Assembly (NCBI RefSeq): GCF_014701095.1
Contig: NZ_AP023439.1
Coordinates: 1,228,001-1,292,000, forward strand
DNA: 64,000 nucleotides
Source: Streptomyces tuirus
Lineage (GTDB): Bacteria; Actinomycetota; Actinomycetes; Streptomycetales; Streptomycetaceae
Reading direction: 5' to 3'
Shown: positions 44,615 to 54,728 of the stretch, piece after piece
Position numbering within the stretch: the first letter of the stretch is position 1
Layout: every line of letters starts with the position of its first letter
Translations under genes and position numbers: made by a program
Notes under the pieces: generated by a model
Told to the model about the DNA's origin: nothing
The model's input: only the letters and a program-made list of their open reading frames with translations
Database searches by the model: none

Positions 44615-45640
44615 ATGGAGACGAGCACCGAGGGCGCCCCGCGGCCCGACAGCAGCCGGTCAGCGGCGGAGGAACCGCCGGTCCCGGCCGGGTCCGCGGA
44701 GACGGCAGTGGAGACGGCGGCGGACGCGCAGACCGTGGCGGAGGCGGCGGCCGAGACCGCCGCGGTGAGCGACCTCGTGACCGGGTCCACCGCCATAGCG
44801 CCCGCCTCGCTGTCCCCCTCGCGTGCGAGTGACTTCATGCAGTGCCCGCTGCTCTACCGCTTCCGGGTCATCGACCGGCTGCCGGAGAAGCCGAGCGAGG
44901 CGGCGACCAGGGGAACGCTGGTGCACGCGGTCCTGGAGCGCCTCTTCGACGCCCCGGCCGCCGAGCGCACGCCGCCCCGGGCGAAGTCGCTGATCCCCGG
45001 CCAGTGGGACCGGCTGCGCGAGACGCGGCCGGAGGTCGTGGAGCTGTTCGCCGACGATCCGCAGGGCGAGCGGCTGGCGCGCTGGCTGGGCGAGGCCGAG
45101 CAGCTCGTCGAGCGCTGGTTCACCCTGGAGGACCCCAGCCGTCTGGAGCCGGCCGAGCGCGAGCTGTTCGTCGAGACGGAGCTGGAGTCCGGGCTGCGGC
45201 TGCGCGGCATCATCGACCGGGTCGACGTGGCTCCCACGGGCGAGGTCCGGATCGTCGACTACAAGACGGGCAAGGCGCCCCGGCCCGAGTACTCCGAGGG
45301 CGCCCTGTTCCAGATGAAGTTCTACGCCCTGGTGGTGTGGCGGCTGAAGAACGTGATCCCCCGGCGCCTTCAGCTGGTCTACCTCGGCAGCGGCCAGGTG
45401 CTGACCTACGACCCGGTCCTCGCCGACCTGGAGCGGGTCGAGCGCAAGCTGCTGGCGCTGTGGGAGGCGATCCGGCTGGCCACCGAGACGGGCGACTGGC
45501 GGCCGCGCCCCACGAAGCTGTGCGGCTGGTGCGACCACCAGGCCCACTGCCCGGAGTTCGGCGGCACTCCCCCGCCCTATCCGCTGCCGGTGCGCGCGGC
45601 GGAGCTGCCGGTGCGGCCGGCGCCGGGTCAGGGCGGCTGA
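44615..45640 (+). CDS. RecB/Cas4-like PD-(D/E)XK nuclease with iron-sulfur cysteines
   Basis: A 341-residue nuclease. A Cys in DFMQCPLLYRFRV near residue 76 plus LCGWCDHQAHC at the end form the four-Cys cluster site of AddB/Cas4/Dna2-like nucleases. The catalytic core shows GRGTLVHAVLE-like GTLVHAVLE, then ATGEVRIVDYKTGK-type IVDYKTGK. ATG 44615 starts 187 bp from the divergent protease. It is not near CRISPR or helicase genes; probably a DNA repair nuclease. Confidence 0.92.
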   Translation: METSTEGAPRPDSSRSAAEEPPVPAGSAETAVETAADAQTVAEAAAETAAVSDLVTGSTAIAPASLSPSRASDFMQCPLLYRFRVIDRLPEKPSEAATRGTLVHAVLERLFDAPAAERTPPRAKSLIPGQWDRLRETRPEVVELFADDPQGERLARWLGEAEQLVERWFTLEDPSRLEPAERELFVETELESGLRLRGIIDRVDVAPTGEVRIVDYKTGKAPRPEYSEGALFQMKFYALVVWRLKNVIPRRLQLVYLGSGQVLTYDPVLADLERVERKLLALWEAIRLATETGDWRPRPTKLCGWCDHQAHCPEFGGTPPPYPLPVRAAELPVRPAPGQGG

Positions 45641-45694
45641 GTCGGGCGGGCCCGCGCAGGGCAGAATGGGGCCGGACTAGCGAAGGAGACTTAC

Positions 45695-46369
45695 GTGGCC
45701 ATCCGCGTCCTACTGGTCGACGACCAGCCGCTGCTCCGAACCGGCTTCCGGATGATCCTGGAGGCCGAGCAGGACATCGCGGTCGTCGGGGAGGCCGGTG
45801 ACGGACTGCAGGCACTCGACCAGGTGCGTGCGCTTCAGCCCGATGTGGTTCTGATGGACATCCGCATGCCGCGGATGGACGGTGTGGAGGCGACCCGGCA
45901 GATCACCGGTCCCGGGCGGGACGGCCCGGCGAAGGTGCTGGTGCTGACCACCTTCGACCTCGACGAGTACGTGGTGGAGGCGCTGCGCGCCGGTGCCAGC
46001 GGCTTCCTGCTGAAGGACGCCCCGGCCAACGAACTGGTGCAGGCGATCCGGGTCGTGGCCTCGGGCGAGGCGATGCTCGCGCCGAGCATCACGCGCCGGC
46101 TGCTCGACAAGTACGCCACGCATCTGCCCTCCGGTGAGGAACCGGTGCCGGACACGCTGCACACCCTCACCGACCGCGAGGTGGAGGTGCTGAAGCTGGT
46201 GGCGCGCGGGCTGTCCAACGCGGAGATCGCCGCCGACCTGTTCGTCAGCGAGACCACCGTCAAGACGCACGTCGGGCATGTGCTGACCAAGCTGGGCCTG
46301 CGCGACCGCGTCCAGGCGGCGGTGTACGCGTACGAGAGCGGGCTGGTGCGCCCCGGCGCAGCCCAGTAG
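45695..46369 (+). CDS. Orphan NarL-type response regulator
   Basis: A 224-residue protein with a receiver domain (LLVDDQP, phospho-acceptor in VVLMDIRMPRMDG, LLKDAPA) and a LuxR/NarL DNA-binding domain (LTDREVEVLKLVARGLSNAEIA). GTG 45695 has GGAG. No histidine kinase gene is adjacent. Confidence 0.93.
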   Translation: MAIRVLLVDDQPLLRTGFRMILEAEQDIAVVGEAGDGLQALDQVRALQPDVVLMDIRMPRMDGVEATRQITGPGRDGPAKVLVLTTFDLDEYVVEALRAGASGFLLKDAPANELVQAIRVVASGEAMLAPSITRRLLDKYATHLPSGEEPVPDTLHTLTDREVEVLKLVARGLSNAEIAADLFVSETTVKTHVGHVLTKLGLRDRVQAAVYAYESGLVRPGAAQ

Positions 46370-46393
46370 CGAGCCGCGAGCCGACATGAGAGA

Positions 46394-46421
46394 GGGCGCC
46401 CCCGCCGAGCGGGAGGCGCCC
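46394..46421. terminator. Hairpin between convergent genes
   Basis: GGGCGCC (46394-46400) and GGCGCCC (46415-46421), with additional CCG/CGG pairing inside, followed by CTTCTTC on the plus strand. It should stop transcription from both sides. Confidence 0.78.
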
Positions 46422-46438
46422 TTCTTCACATCGGTGCG

Positions 46439-48022
46439 TCAGGCGTCCTTGCTGAGCTCCCAGAAGCGGAAGACCGTCGACGCGTCGAGGCAGTACTCCA
46501 GGCCGTAGACCCCCTCGCGGACGACCGCGTACTGCTTGGCCTGCCACACCGGCAGGACGGGGAGTTCGTCGGCGACGATGTCCTGCAGCTCCCCGAACTC
46601 CTTGTCCGTGGCGGCCCGGTTGGTCAGGGCGGCGGTGCGCGGGATGAGCGAACCGGTGATCGTGTCGTTGTCGTAGTTGTTGTTCAGCACGTTGCCCTTG
46701 CCGAAGAAGGGGGCCGTGAAGTTGTCGGCGTCCGGGTAGTCCGGCACCCAGCCCTTCACGTAGACGCCGTACTTGCCGGCGGCGATGTCCTTCTCGTACT
46801 GGTCGAAGGCGACGGACTTGACGTCGGCGGCGAACAGGCCGCTGGCGTTGAGCTGGTCCGCGATGGCGTTCAGCTCCTGGTCGGTGGCGGGGCCGTAGCG
46901 GGACGGGGTCGACCAGAGGGTCAGCTTGACCTTGCCGGTGATGCCGTCCTTGCGCAGCGCGGCCCGGGCCTTCGCCTTGGACGGGCGGGCGCCGTAGGTG
47001 TCGAAGAAGGCCGTGTTGTGGCCGGCGATACCGGCCGGGATGATCGAGTACAGCGGGGTGGCGGTGCCCTGGTAGACGTCCTTAATGAGGGCTTCGCGGT
47101 CGAGCAGGTGGGCGATGGCCTTGCGGACGCCGAGCTTGCCGGCGACCGGGTCGTCCATGTTGAACACCAGGTGCTGGACCTCGGCGCTGCTGCCCTCGAC
47201 GACCTCGACGCCGGTGCCGTCGTCGGCCTTCTCGGTGTCGGCGATGTCGCCCGCGGTGAGACCGCGGTAGGCGATGTCGACGTCCCCGTTCTGGATGGCC
47301 TGCTTCAGGGCCGTCTGGTCGCCGTCGAAGAACTTGAGCGTCACGCCGGTGTTGTTCACCTTGGCGGTGCCCTTGTAGTTCTCGTTGACGGAGAAGACCG
47401 CCTGGTCGTCGTCGAACGACTCGAGCTGGTAGGGGCCGGAGCCGACCGCCTCGCCGTCCTTGCGGAGCCCGTCCGCGTCGTACTGGCCGTGGTCGACGAT
47501 GGAGCCGGCGCCGGAGGCTATCTTGCTCGGGAAGGTGGCGTCGGCCGTGTTGAGGCGGAAGACGACCGTCTTGTCGTCCGGCGTCTCGACCTCGTCCAGC
47601 ATGGGGAACATGATCGCGGGCCCGTCGGGGTCGTTGATCTTCAGCATGCGGTCGAAGGAGAACTTGACGTCCTCGGAGGTGAGTTCGTCACCGTTGCTGA
47701 ACTTGAGGCCGTCCTTGAGCGTGCACTTGTAGACCGTGGTCTGCGTGTCGGTGAACGCGCAGCTCTCGGCGGCCTCCGGCTGCGGTTCCGTGGCGCCCTT
47801 GGGGAAGCTCAGCAGGGACTGGAAGACGTTGTTGAACAACAGCCAGGAGCCGGGGTCGTAGCCGGAGGCCGGGTCCGTGGCCAGGACGTCGTCGGACATC
47901 CCCACCACCACGTTGGAGCCGTCCCCCGCGGAGTCTCCGCTCTCCGTGCCACAGCCGGTCAGCAGTCCGGAGGCGAGGCCCGCCACGATGGGCAGGACCG
48001 GCCACTGGTTGCGAATCTTCAC
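46439..48022 (-). CDS. Family 5 solute-binding lipoprotein (peptide/nickel type)
   Basis: A 527-residue SBP with lipobox LLTGC (residue about 24) and family 5 features (TLKDGLKFSNGDELTSEDVKFSFDR, VKGWVPDYPDADNF). GTG 48022 with AAGG upstream. A paralogue lies 108 bp upstream. Neither has permease or ATPase genes beside it, so they may serve a remote transporter. Confidence 0.9.
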   Translation of the reverse strand: MKIRNQWPVLPIVAGLASGLLTGCGTESGDSAGDGSNVVVGMSDDVLATDPASGYDPGSWLLFNNVFQSLLSFPKGATEPQPEAAESCAFTDTQTTVYKCTLKDGLKFSNGDELTSEDVKFSFDRMLKINDPDGPAIMFPMLDEVETPDDKTVVFRLNTADATFPSKIASGAGSIVDHGQYDADGLRKDGEAVGSGPYQLESFDDDQAVFSVNENYKGTAKVNNTGVTLKFFDGDQTALKQAIQNGDVDIAYRGLTAGDIADTEKADDGTGVEVVEGSSAEVQHLVFNMDDPVAGKLGVRKAIAHLLDREALIKDVYQGTATPLYSIIPAGIAGHNTAFFDTYGARPSKAKARAALRKDGITGKVKLTLWSTPSRYGPATDQELNAIADQLNASGLFAADVKSVAFDQYEKDIAAGKYGVYVKGWVPDYPDADNFTAPFFGKGNVLNNNYDNDTITGSLIPRTAALTNRAATDKEFGELQDIVADELPVLPVWQAKQYAVVREGVYGLEYCLDASTVFRFWELSKDA

Positions 48023-48130
48023 GTGTGTGCCTTGTCGTCGGTTCTCGAGAACTCCCGGAGCATGTCCCTGGCTCCGGGGCACGGCTCCCCGGGGGACGCG
48101 GTCACAGGCCCCGGGGATCCAGCGGGTACG

Positions 48131-49735
48131 TCAGCCGCTCACGCCCCGCCCGAGCTCCCACAGCTGGAGCGTCGAGGCGGAGTTGAGCGCGTAGGCGGTA
48201 CCCGTGACGTCGTCGCGAGCGGCGACGTACTGCTTGCCCTGCCACAGCGGCAGCACCGGCACGTCGCCGGCGACGATGTCCTGAATGTCCGTCAGGCTGG
48301 AGGAGGCGGACAGCCGGTCCGCCTCACGACGGGATTCCGGGATCAGGGTGTTGCGGATCCGGCTGTTGTCGTACGGCGAGCCGAGGGTGTTGTCCGCGTC
48401 GAGGAACGGCGCGAGGAAGTTGTCGGCGTCCGGGAAGTCCGGGAACCAGCCCATGCCGTAGACGTCGTACTCGCCCTTCTTCTCGGCCGGGCGGAACGTG
48501 TCCCAGGGGGTGCCCTTGATGCCGACGTCGAACAGGCCGCTGGAGTTCAGCTGCTCGCGCAGGACCTCGAACTCCTTCTTGGTGGCCGGACCGTAGTGGT
48601 CGGTGGTGTAGTGCAGCGTCAGCTTCACCGGCGTGGTGATGTTCGCCTGGCTCAGCAGGGAACGGGCCTTGGTGACGCTCGGCTCGCCGTACTTGTTGAA
48701 GAACGAGTTGGAGTGGCCGGTGACGCTGGCCGGGACCAGCGAGTACAGCGGCTCGGCCTGGGAGCCGTAGACCTTGGAGATCAGTTCGCTGCGGTTGACG
48801 ATCTGGGCCATGGCCTGGCGCACGGCCTTGGACTTCACCGTCGGGGCGTCGGTGTTGAAGCCCAGGTAGCGGATCTCGAGGCCGGGCATCTCGACGAGGT
48901 CGACGTCGGTGTCCGCGTCGCCCGAGAGCTTGCGGATCTGATCCGGCGACATGGCCCGGGTCATCAGGTCGATGTCGCCCTTCTCCAGCGCCTCGCCCAT
49001 GGCGTCGGCGTCCTTGAAGGAGACCATGTCGACCTTGTCGTTGTTCACCTTGAGGGTCCCCTTGTAGTCGGGGTTCTTGGTGAACTCGGCCTTGACCAGC
49101 TCGCCGTTCTCGACGTCGGCCTTGAGGGAGTACGGGCCGGAGCCCTCCAGGTCGAAGCCGTCGCGCAGCCTGTTCTTCGGGTACTCGTCGGGGTCCACGA
49201 TGCCGGCGACCGGGGTCGACAGCTTGTACGGGAACGTCGCGTCGGCGGTCTTCAGATGGAAGATGACCTCGCGGTCGCCCTGGGTCTCGACGGTGTCGAT
49301 GGTGGACAGCAGCGCGAACACGCCGCTGTCGGCCTTGAGGGACCGGGCGCGGTCGATGGAGTACTTCACGTCGGCCGCCGTGACAGCGTTGCCACCCGCG
49401 AACGTCAGGCCGTCGCGCAGGGTGCAGGCGTAGCGCTCGTTGCCGGTGTCGGTGAAGCCGCACCGCTCGGCGGCCTCCGGTACGGGCTCACCCTCGCCGC
49501 GCGGCTGGATCATCAGGGTCTGCACGGTCTGGCGCAGGATGTTCCAGGTGCCGACGTCGTAGGCGTAGGCGGGGTCGAGGGGCGCGGGGGCGTCCTTCGA
49601 GGCGCTGAACCGGTCCGTGGTGCCGACGACGATCGCACCGCTGTCGCCGCTCCCGCCGTCGGACCCGCCGCAGGCGGCGAGCACCGGCGCGAGCAGGCCG
49701 ATCACGGCCGGCAGCACCAAAGTCTTGCGGTTCAT
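48131..49735 (-). CDS. Family 5 solute-binding lipoprotein, tandem paralogue
   Basis: A 534-residue SBP with lipobox VLAAC and the same core (CTLRDGLTFAGGNAVTAADV, MGWFPDFPDADNF). It shares C-terminal VLPLWQGKQY with VLPVWQAKQY in the neighbour, so the two arose by duplication. It is the upstream gene of the pair. Confidence 0.9.
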   Translation of the reverse strand: MNRKTLVLPAVIGLLAPVLAACGGSDGGSGDSGAIVVGTTDRFSASKDAPAPLDPAYAYDVGTWNILRQTVQTLMIQPRGEGEPVPEAAERCGFTDTGNERYACTLRDGLTFAGGNAVTAADVKYSIDRARSLKADSGVFALLSTIDTVETQGDREVIFHLKTADATFPYKLSTPVAGIVDPDEYPKNRLRDGFDLEGSGPYSLKADVENGELVKAEFTKNPDYKGTLKVNNDKVDMVSFKDADAMGEALEKGDIDLMTRAMSPDQIRKLSGDADTDVDLVEMPGLEIRYLGFNTDAPTVKSKAVRQAMAQIVNRSELISKVYGSQAEPLYSLVPASVTGHSNSFFNKYGEPSVTKARSLLSQANITTPVKLTLHYTTDHYGPATKKEFEVLREQLNSSGLFDVGIKGTPWDTFRPAEKKGEYDVYGMGWFPDFPDADNFLAPFLDADNTLGSPYDNSRIRNTLIPESRREADRLSASSSLTDIQDIVAGDVPVLPLWQGKQYVAARDDVTGTAYALNSASTLQLWELGRGVSG

Positions 49736-50144
49736 GCTCGAGTTTCTCCAGAGCTGTCGACTCCGTGTACCCGGCATGCAGGGGTGGCGCAGCGGATCAC
49801 GGGGGTGGGGCGATGTTCTCGCGACGAGATTAGTCGGGGCCGGCAGGAGGGTTCACAGCCACCGGAGTTGAGCACCCATCACGCAGCGGAACCGGGCGTG
49901 GACAGACCGAAGGCCCGACAGCGGAAGCTTTGGTACAGCATTCCATCAATCGGGACACAAGGGCACGCCCACGGCCCTCTGGAGGGGGTGTGCAGCACAC
50001 GCCGGATCCGCTGTCGACCCCGGACCGCGTGGGGAACGTCACACGCGTAAACGGGTTCGAAGGTACGGGAATTCGATCGTCCGTCGGGGTTCGAATTCGC
50101 TTTGGAAATTGCCGCCCTAACACCGCTGCACGCTGGGTGAACGC
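49736..50144. other. Intergenic region upstream of solute-binding protein genes
   Basis: No gene seen. It holds the palindrome GTGTGC-A-GCACAC (49988-50000), and near 50053-50100 repeated TTCGAA and AATTCGA words. Probably the promoter region of the SBP pair on the minus strand; the DNA is AT-richer than average here. Confidence 0.55.
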
Positions 50145-50846
50145 CTAGCGCATTTCCGTCATCAACCCGTGCAGAAATGTCAGGTCGACCTCTTCGAGGG
50201 AGGTCACGACCGTGCGGCGCAGGGCCGGGGCGATGGGGGCCACGGAGGGCACGGCTACGACCTGGCAGCCGGCGGCCTCGGCGGCGGCGACCCCCGTCGC
50301 GGTGTCCTCGATGACGGCGCACCGGGCCGGGTCCACGCCGAGCCCGGAGGCGGCGGCCAGATACGGGTCGGGGTGCGGCTTGGTGCGCGGCACCTCGTCG
50401 CCGGCCACCGTGAGGCTGAAGTGGTGGGCGCCGAGCGAGGTCAGCACCCGGTCGATGATGCGCCGGTGGGAGGCGGAGACGAGGGCGGTGGGGATCTCGT
50501 ACTCGTACAGCTCGGCGAGCAGCCGTCCGGCGCCCGGCATCAGCGGCAGGGCGAGGCCGATGCGGGCCTCGAAGCCGTTGTTCAGGAGCACGGTGAGCTC
50601 TTCGAGGGGGATGTCGGCGCCGGTGGCCTCGATGAGGAAGCCCGCGCTGCGGGTCATGGGGCCGCCGACCACGACGTGCCGCCAGGACTCGTCGAGCGTG
50701 TGGCCGAGGGAGGCGAAGACCTCAACCTCGACGTCCCACCAGAAGCCCTCGGTGTCCACCAGCGTGCCGTCCATGTCGAGGAGCACGGCTTGCAGGGCCG
50801 ACCCTTCGGCGGTGCGGGTTCCTGGCGCGGGGACCGTACTGGTCAT
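50145..50846 (-). CDS. HAD-superfamily phosphatase
   Basis: A 233-residue haloacid dehalogenase-like hydrolase with motif I LLDMDGTLVDTEG, motif II SASHRR, motif III KPHPDPY and motif IV IEDTATG. A beta-phosphoglucomutase or sugar-phosphatase-like subgroup is likely. ATG 50846 has AAGGAGG. It follows metH by 142 bp. Confidence 0.9.
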   Translation of the reverse strand: MTSTVPAPGTRTAEGSALQAVLLDMDGTLVDTEGFWWDVEVEVFASLGHTLDESWRHVVVGGPMTRSAGFLIEATGADIPLEELTVLLNNGFEARIGLALPLMPGAGRLLAELYEYEIPTALVSASHRRIIDRVLTSLGAHHFSLTVAGDEVPRTKPHPDPYLAAASGLGVDPARCAVIEDTATGVAAAEAAGCQVVAVPSVAPIAPALRRTVVTSLEEVDLTFLHGLMTEMR

Positions 50847-50870
50847 CCACGTACCTCCTTGAGGGACGTT

Positions 50871-50901
50871 CAGGCCGGCTCCCACGAGGGGAACCGGCCT
50901 G
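50871..50901 (-). terminator. Hairpin between metH and the HAD gene
   Basis: CAGGCCGG (50871-50878) pairs with CCGGCCTG (50894-50901). It lies after the metH stop and just before the HAD ribosome site. Confidence 0.55.
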
Positions 50902-50988
50902 CGGTGGACCGACCAGTCTACGTCGTGCGCGGCCGAAGCGCCTCTTTTGGCCCGTGTGCCCCGTGGAAGGGTCAACGAGCGGTGAGGC

Positions 50989-53900
50989 TCAGCGGGCGTT
51001 GAAGTACTTCGCCTCCGGGTGGTGGATCACGATGGCGTCCGTGGACTGCTCGGGGTGCAGCTGGAACTCCTCGGACAGCTCGACGCCGATGCGCCCCGGC
51101 TCGAGCAGGTCGGCGATCTTGGCCCGGTCCTCCAGGTTGGGGCAGGCGCCGTAGCCGAGGGAGAAGCGGGCGCCCCGGTACTTCAGCTCGAACATGCCCT
51201 GCATCTCGTCGGGGTCCTCGCCGGCGAAGCCGAGTTCGGAGCGCACGCGTGCGTGCCAGTACTCGGCGAGCGCCTCGGCCAGCTGCACGGACAGGCCGTG
51301 CAGTTCGAGGTAGTCGCGGTAGGCGTTGGCCTCGAAGAGCCGCGCGGTCTCCTCGCCGATGCGCGAGCCGACGGTGACGACCTGGAGGCCGACCACATCG
51401 GTCTCGCCGGACTCCTCCGGGCGGAAGAAGTCGGCCAGGCACAGGCGGCGGCCGCGGCGCTGGCGGGGGAAGGTGAAGCGGGTGCGCTCGTTGCCCTGCT
51501 CGTCCAGGATGATCAGGTCGTCGTCCTTGGAGACGCACGGGAAGTAGCCGTAGACCACGGCCGCCTCCAGCATGTTCTCCGTCTGGAGCCGGTCCAGCAG
51601 GCCGCGCAGCCGGGGCCGGCCCTCGCTCTCGACGAGTTCCTCGTAGGACGGGCCCTCGCCGGTGCGGGCCTGCTTCAGACCCCACTGGCCCTTGAACAGG
51701 GCGCCCTCGTCGAGCCAGCTGGCGTACTCCTTGAGCTGGATGCCCTTGATGACGCGGGTGCCGCGGAAGGGCGGCTCGGGGACGGGGTTGTCGGTGGCGA
51801 CGTCGGAGCGCACGTGCCCCTCCTCGGGGCGCTCCTCCGTTGCGGCCGGGGCCGCGGCCCTGACCCGGCGCTGCTTGAGCTCGGGCAGCTTCGCGCCGGG
51901 CACACCGCGCTTGACGCCGATGAGGGCGTCCATCAGGCGCAGGCCCTCGAAGGCGTCGCGGGCGTAGCGGACCTCGCCCTCGTAGATCTCGTGCAGGTCC
52001 TGCTCGACGTAGGCGCGGGTGAGGGCGGCGCCGCCGAGGATGACCGGGTAGCCGGAGGCCAGGCCGCGCTGGTTGAGCTCCTCCAGGTTCTCCTTCATGA
52101 TCACCGTGGACTTCACCAGCAGTCCGGACATGCCGATGACGTCGGCCTTGTGCTCCTCGGCGGCTTCCAGGATCGCGGAGACCGGCTGCTTGATGCCGAG
52201 GTTGACGACGTTGTAGCCGTTGTTGGACAGGATGATGTCGACGAGGTTCTTGCCGATGTCGTGCACGTCGCCGCGCACGGTGGCGAGGACGATGGTGCCC
52301 TTGCCGGCCTCGTCGGTCTTCTCCATGTGGGGTTCGAGGTGGGCCACGGCCGTCTTCATGACCTCGGCGGACTGCAGGACGAACGGCAGCTGCATCTGGC
52401 CGGAGCCGAACAGCTCGCCGACGACCTTCATGCCGTCCAGCAGGGTCTCGTTGACGATGTCGAGCGCGGACCGCTCCTGGAGTGCCACGTCGAGGTCCGC
52501 CTCGAGCCCGTTCTTCTCGCCGTCGATGATGCGCCGCTTGAGGCGCTCGTCCAGCGGCAGAGCGGCCAGTTCCTCGGCCTTGCCGGCCTTGAGGGACTTG
52601 GCGGTGGCGCCCTCGAACAGCTCCATGAGCTTCTGCAGCGGGTCGTAGCCCTCGGCGCGGCGGTCGTGGATGAGGTCCAGGGCGGTCTGGACCTCCTCCT
52701 CGCTGAAGCGGGCGATGGGCAGGATCTTCGAGGCGTGCACGATCGCCGAGTCCAGGCCCGCCTTGACGCACTCGTCGAGGAAGACGGAGTTCAGCAGAAT
52801 GCGGGCGGCGGGGTTCAGGCCGAAGGAGATGTTGGACAGGCCGAGCGTGGTCTGCACCTTCGGGTGGCGCCGCTTGAGCTCGCGGATGCCCTCGATGGTG
52901 GCGATGCCGTCCTTGCGGGACTCCTCCTGGCCGGTGCAGATGGTGAAGGTCAGACAGTCGACGAGGATGTCCTCCTCGTGGATGCCCCAGTTGCCGGTCA
53001 GGTCCTCGATGAGCCGTTCGGCGATCTCGACCTTCTTCTCGGCGGTGCGGGCCTGGCCCTCCTCGTCGATGGTGAGCGCGATGAGGGCGGCGCCGTGCTC
53101 CGCGGCGAGGGCCGTGACCTTGGCGAAGCGGGACTCGGGGCCGTCGCCGTCCTCGTAGTTCACCGAGTTGATCACCGCGCGGCCGCCGAGCTTCTCCAGG
53201 CCGGCGCGGATGACGTCGACCTCGGTGGAGTCCAGCACGATGGGCAGGGTGGAGGCGGTGGCGAAGCGGCCGGCCAGCTCCTCCATGTCGGCGACGCCGT
53301 CGCGGCCGACGTAGTCCACGCACAGGTCGAGCATGTGCGCGCCCTCGCGGATCTGGTCCCGGGCCATCTCCACGCAGTCGTCCCAGCGGCCGTCCAGCAT
53401 GGCCTCGCGGAACTTCTTCGAGCCGTTGGCGTTGGTGCGCTCGCCGATGGCCAGGTAGGAGGTGTCCTGCCGGAAGGGCACCGACTGGTACAGGGAGGCG
53501 GCGCCGGGCTCGGGCTGCGGGGCGCGCTCGGTCGGGGCGGTCTCCCGGACGCGCTCGACCAGCTGCCGCAGGTGCTCCGGGGTGGTGCCGCAGCAGCCGC
53601 CGACGAGGGAGAGGCCGTAGTCGCGGACGAAGGTGCCCTGCGCCTCGGCCAGCTCGGGCGCGGTCAGCGGGTAGTGGGCGCCGTCCTTGGTCAGCACCGG
53701 CAGGCCCGCGTTGGGCATGCAGGACAGCGGGATGCGTGAGTGCCGGGACAGAAAGCGCAGGTGCTCGCTCATCTCGGCCGGGCCGGTGGCGCAGTTCAGG
53801 CCGATCATGTCGATGCCGAGCGGTTCCAGCGCGGTCAGGGCCGCGCCGATCTCGGAGCCGAGCAGCATGGTCCCGGTCGTCTCGACGGTGACGGAGACGA

Positions 53901-54504
53901 TCAGCGGTACGGACTGGCCGGTGGCCTCCATGGCACGGCGGGCGGCGATGACGGAGGCCTTGGTCTGGAGCAGGTCCTGGGTGGTCTCCACCAGCAGCGC
54001 GTCGGCGCCGCCGGCGAGCAGGCCCTCGGCGTTCTGCTGGTAGGCGTCCCGGATGGCGCCGAAGGTGGTGTGGCCGAGGGTGGGCAGCTTGGTGCCGGGT
54101 CCCATCGAGCCGAGCACCCAGCGCTGCTGTCCGGTGCTGCGGGTGAACTCGTCGGCCACCTCGCGCGCGATCCGGGCACCGGCCTCGGACAGTTCGGTGA
54201 CGCGGTCGGGGATGTCGTACTCACCGAGGGCGGTGAGGTTGGCGCCGAAGGTGTTGGTCTCCACGCAGTCCACACCGACGTCGAAGTACGCGGAGTGGAC
54301 CGAACGGACGATGTCCGGGCGCGTCAGGTTGAGGATCTCGTTGCAGCCCTCGAGATTCTCGAAGTCGTCGAGCGTGGGGTCCTGCGCCTGGAGCATGGTG
54401 CCCATCGCTCCGTCGGCCACGACCACACGGGTGGCCAGGGCTTCTCGGAGTGCGGACACACGGGCCCGGCTGTCGGTGGAAGGGGTCGGCGGCAACGCGG
54501 CCAT
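50989..54504 (-). CDS. metH: Cobalamin-dependent methionine synthase MetH
   Basis: A 1171-residue enzyme with all four modules: homocysteine-binding (zinc cysteines in GLNCATG and GGCCGTT), methyltetrahydrofolate-binding (IGERTNANGSKKFREAML), cobalamin-binding with His748 in DVHDIGKN, and a C-terminal AdoMet activation domain. A Pro/Glu-rich linker separates the last two. ATG 54504 has AGGGAG. It makes methionine from homocysteine. I found no B12 riboswitch in the leader. Confidence 0.97.
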   Translation of the reverse strand: MAALPPTPSTDSRARVSALREALATRVVVADGAMGTMLQAQDPTLDDFENLEGCNEILNLTRPDIVRSVHSAYFDVGVDCVETNTFGANLTALGEYDIPDRVTELSEAGARIAREVADEFTRSTGQQRWVLGSMGPGTKLPTLGHTTFGAIRDAYQQNAEGLLAGGADALLVETTQDLLQTKASVIAARRAMEATGQSVPLIVSVTVETTGTMLLGSEIGAALTALEPLGIDMIGLNCATGPAEMSEHLRFLSRHSRIPLSCMPNAGLPVLTKDGAHYPLTAPELAEAQGTFVRDYGLSLVGGCCGTTPEHLRQLVERVRETAPTERAPQPEPGAASLYQSVPFRQDTSYLAIGERTNANGSKKFREAMLDGRWDDCVEMARDQIREGAHMLDLCVDYVGRDGVADMEELAGRFATASTLPIVLDSTEVDVIRAGLEKLGGRAVINSVNYEDGDGPESRFAKVTALAAEHGAALIALTIDEEGQARTAEKKVEIAERLIEDLTGNWGIHEEDILVDCLTFTICTGQEESRKDGIATIEGIRELKRRHPKVQTTLGLSNISFGLNPAARILLNSVFLDECVKAGLDSAIVHASKILPIARFSEEEVQTALDLIHDRRAEGYDPLQKLMELFEGATAKSLKAGKAEELAALPLDERLKRRIIDGEKNGLEADLDVALQERSALDIVNETLLDGMKVVGELFGSGQMQLPFVLQSAEVMKTAVAHLEPHMEKTDEAGKGTIVLATVRGDVHDIGKNLVDIILSNNGYNVVNLGIKQPVSAILEAAEEHKADVIGMSGLLVKSTVIMKENLEELNQRGLASGYPVILGGAALTRAYVEQDLHEIYEGEVRYARDAFEGLRLMDALIGVKRGVPGAKLPELKQRRVRAAAPAATEERPEEGHVRSDVATDNPVPEPPFRGTRVIKGIQLKEYASWLDEGALFKGQWGLKQARTGEGPSYEELVESEGRPRLRGLLDRLQTENMLEAAVVYGYFPCVSKDDDLIILDEQGNERTRFTFPRQRRGRRLCLADFFRPEESGETDVVGLQVVTVGSRIGEETARLFEANAYRDYLELHGLSVQLAEALAEYWHARVRSELGFAGEDPDEMQGMFELKYRGARFSLGYGACPNLEDRAKIADLLEPGRIGVELSEEFQLHPEQSTDAIVIHHPEAKYFNAR

Positions 54505-54728
54505 GAAGGGGCTCCCTCTGATGCGACGGCTGTCGGCTTTGCGGCTTCCCGGAGGGCATCCGGGATGGGCGCACCGCGCCAGCGTAACCGGCTGTGGGCT
54601 TGGATGGGCAGCCGGTCCACGGGGCGGGACGCGCGTGGTGCCGGAGCGGCCGCGGGACGACGGATCGGCCACCGGTGGCGCAAAAATGGCGGCGTGCCAT
54701 TAGCGAGAGGTCGGCATCGACCGGTAGT

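Noticed and set aside
47083..47085. Apparent TTA codon in the solute-binding protein
   Set aside because: Out of frame; the codons read ATT AAG.
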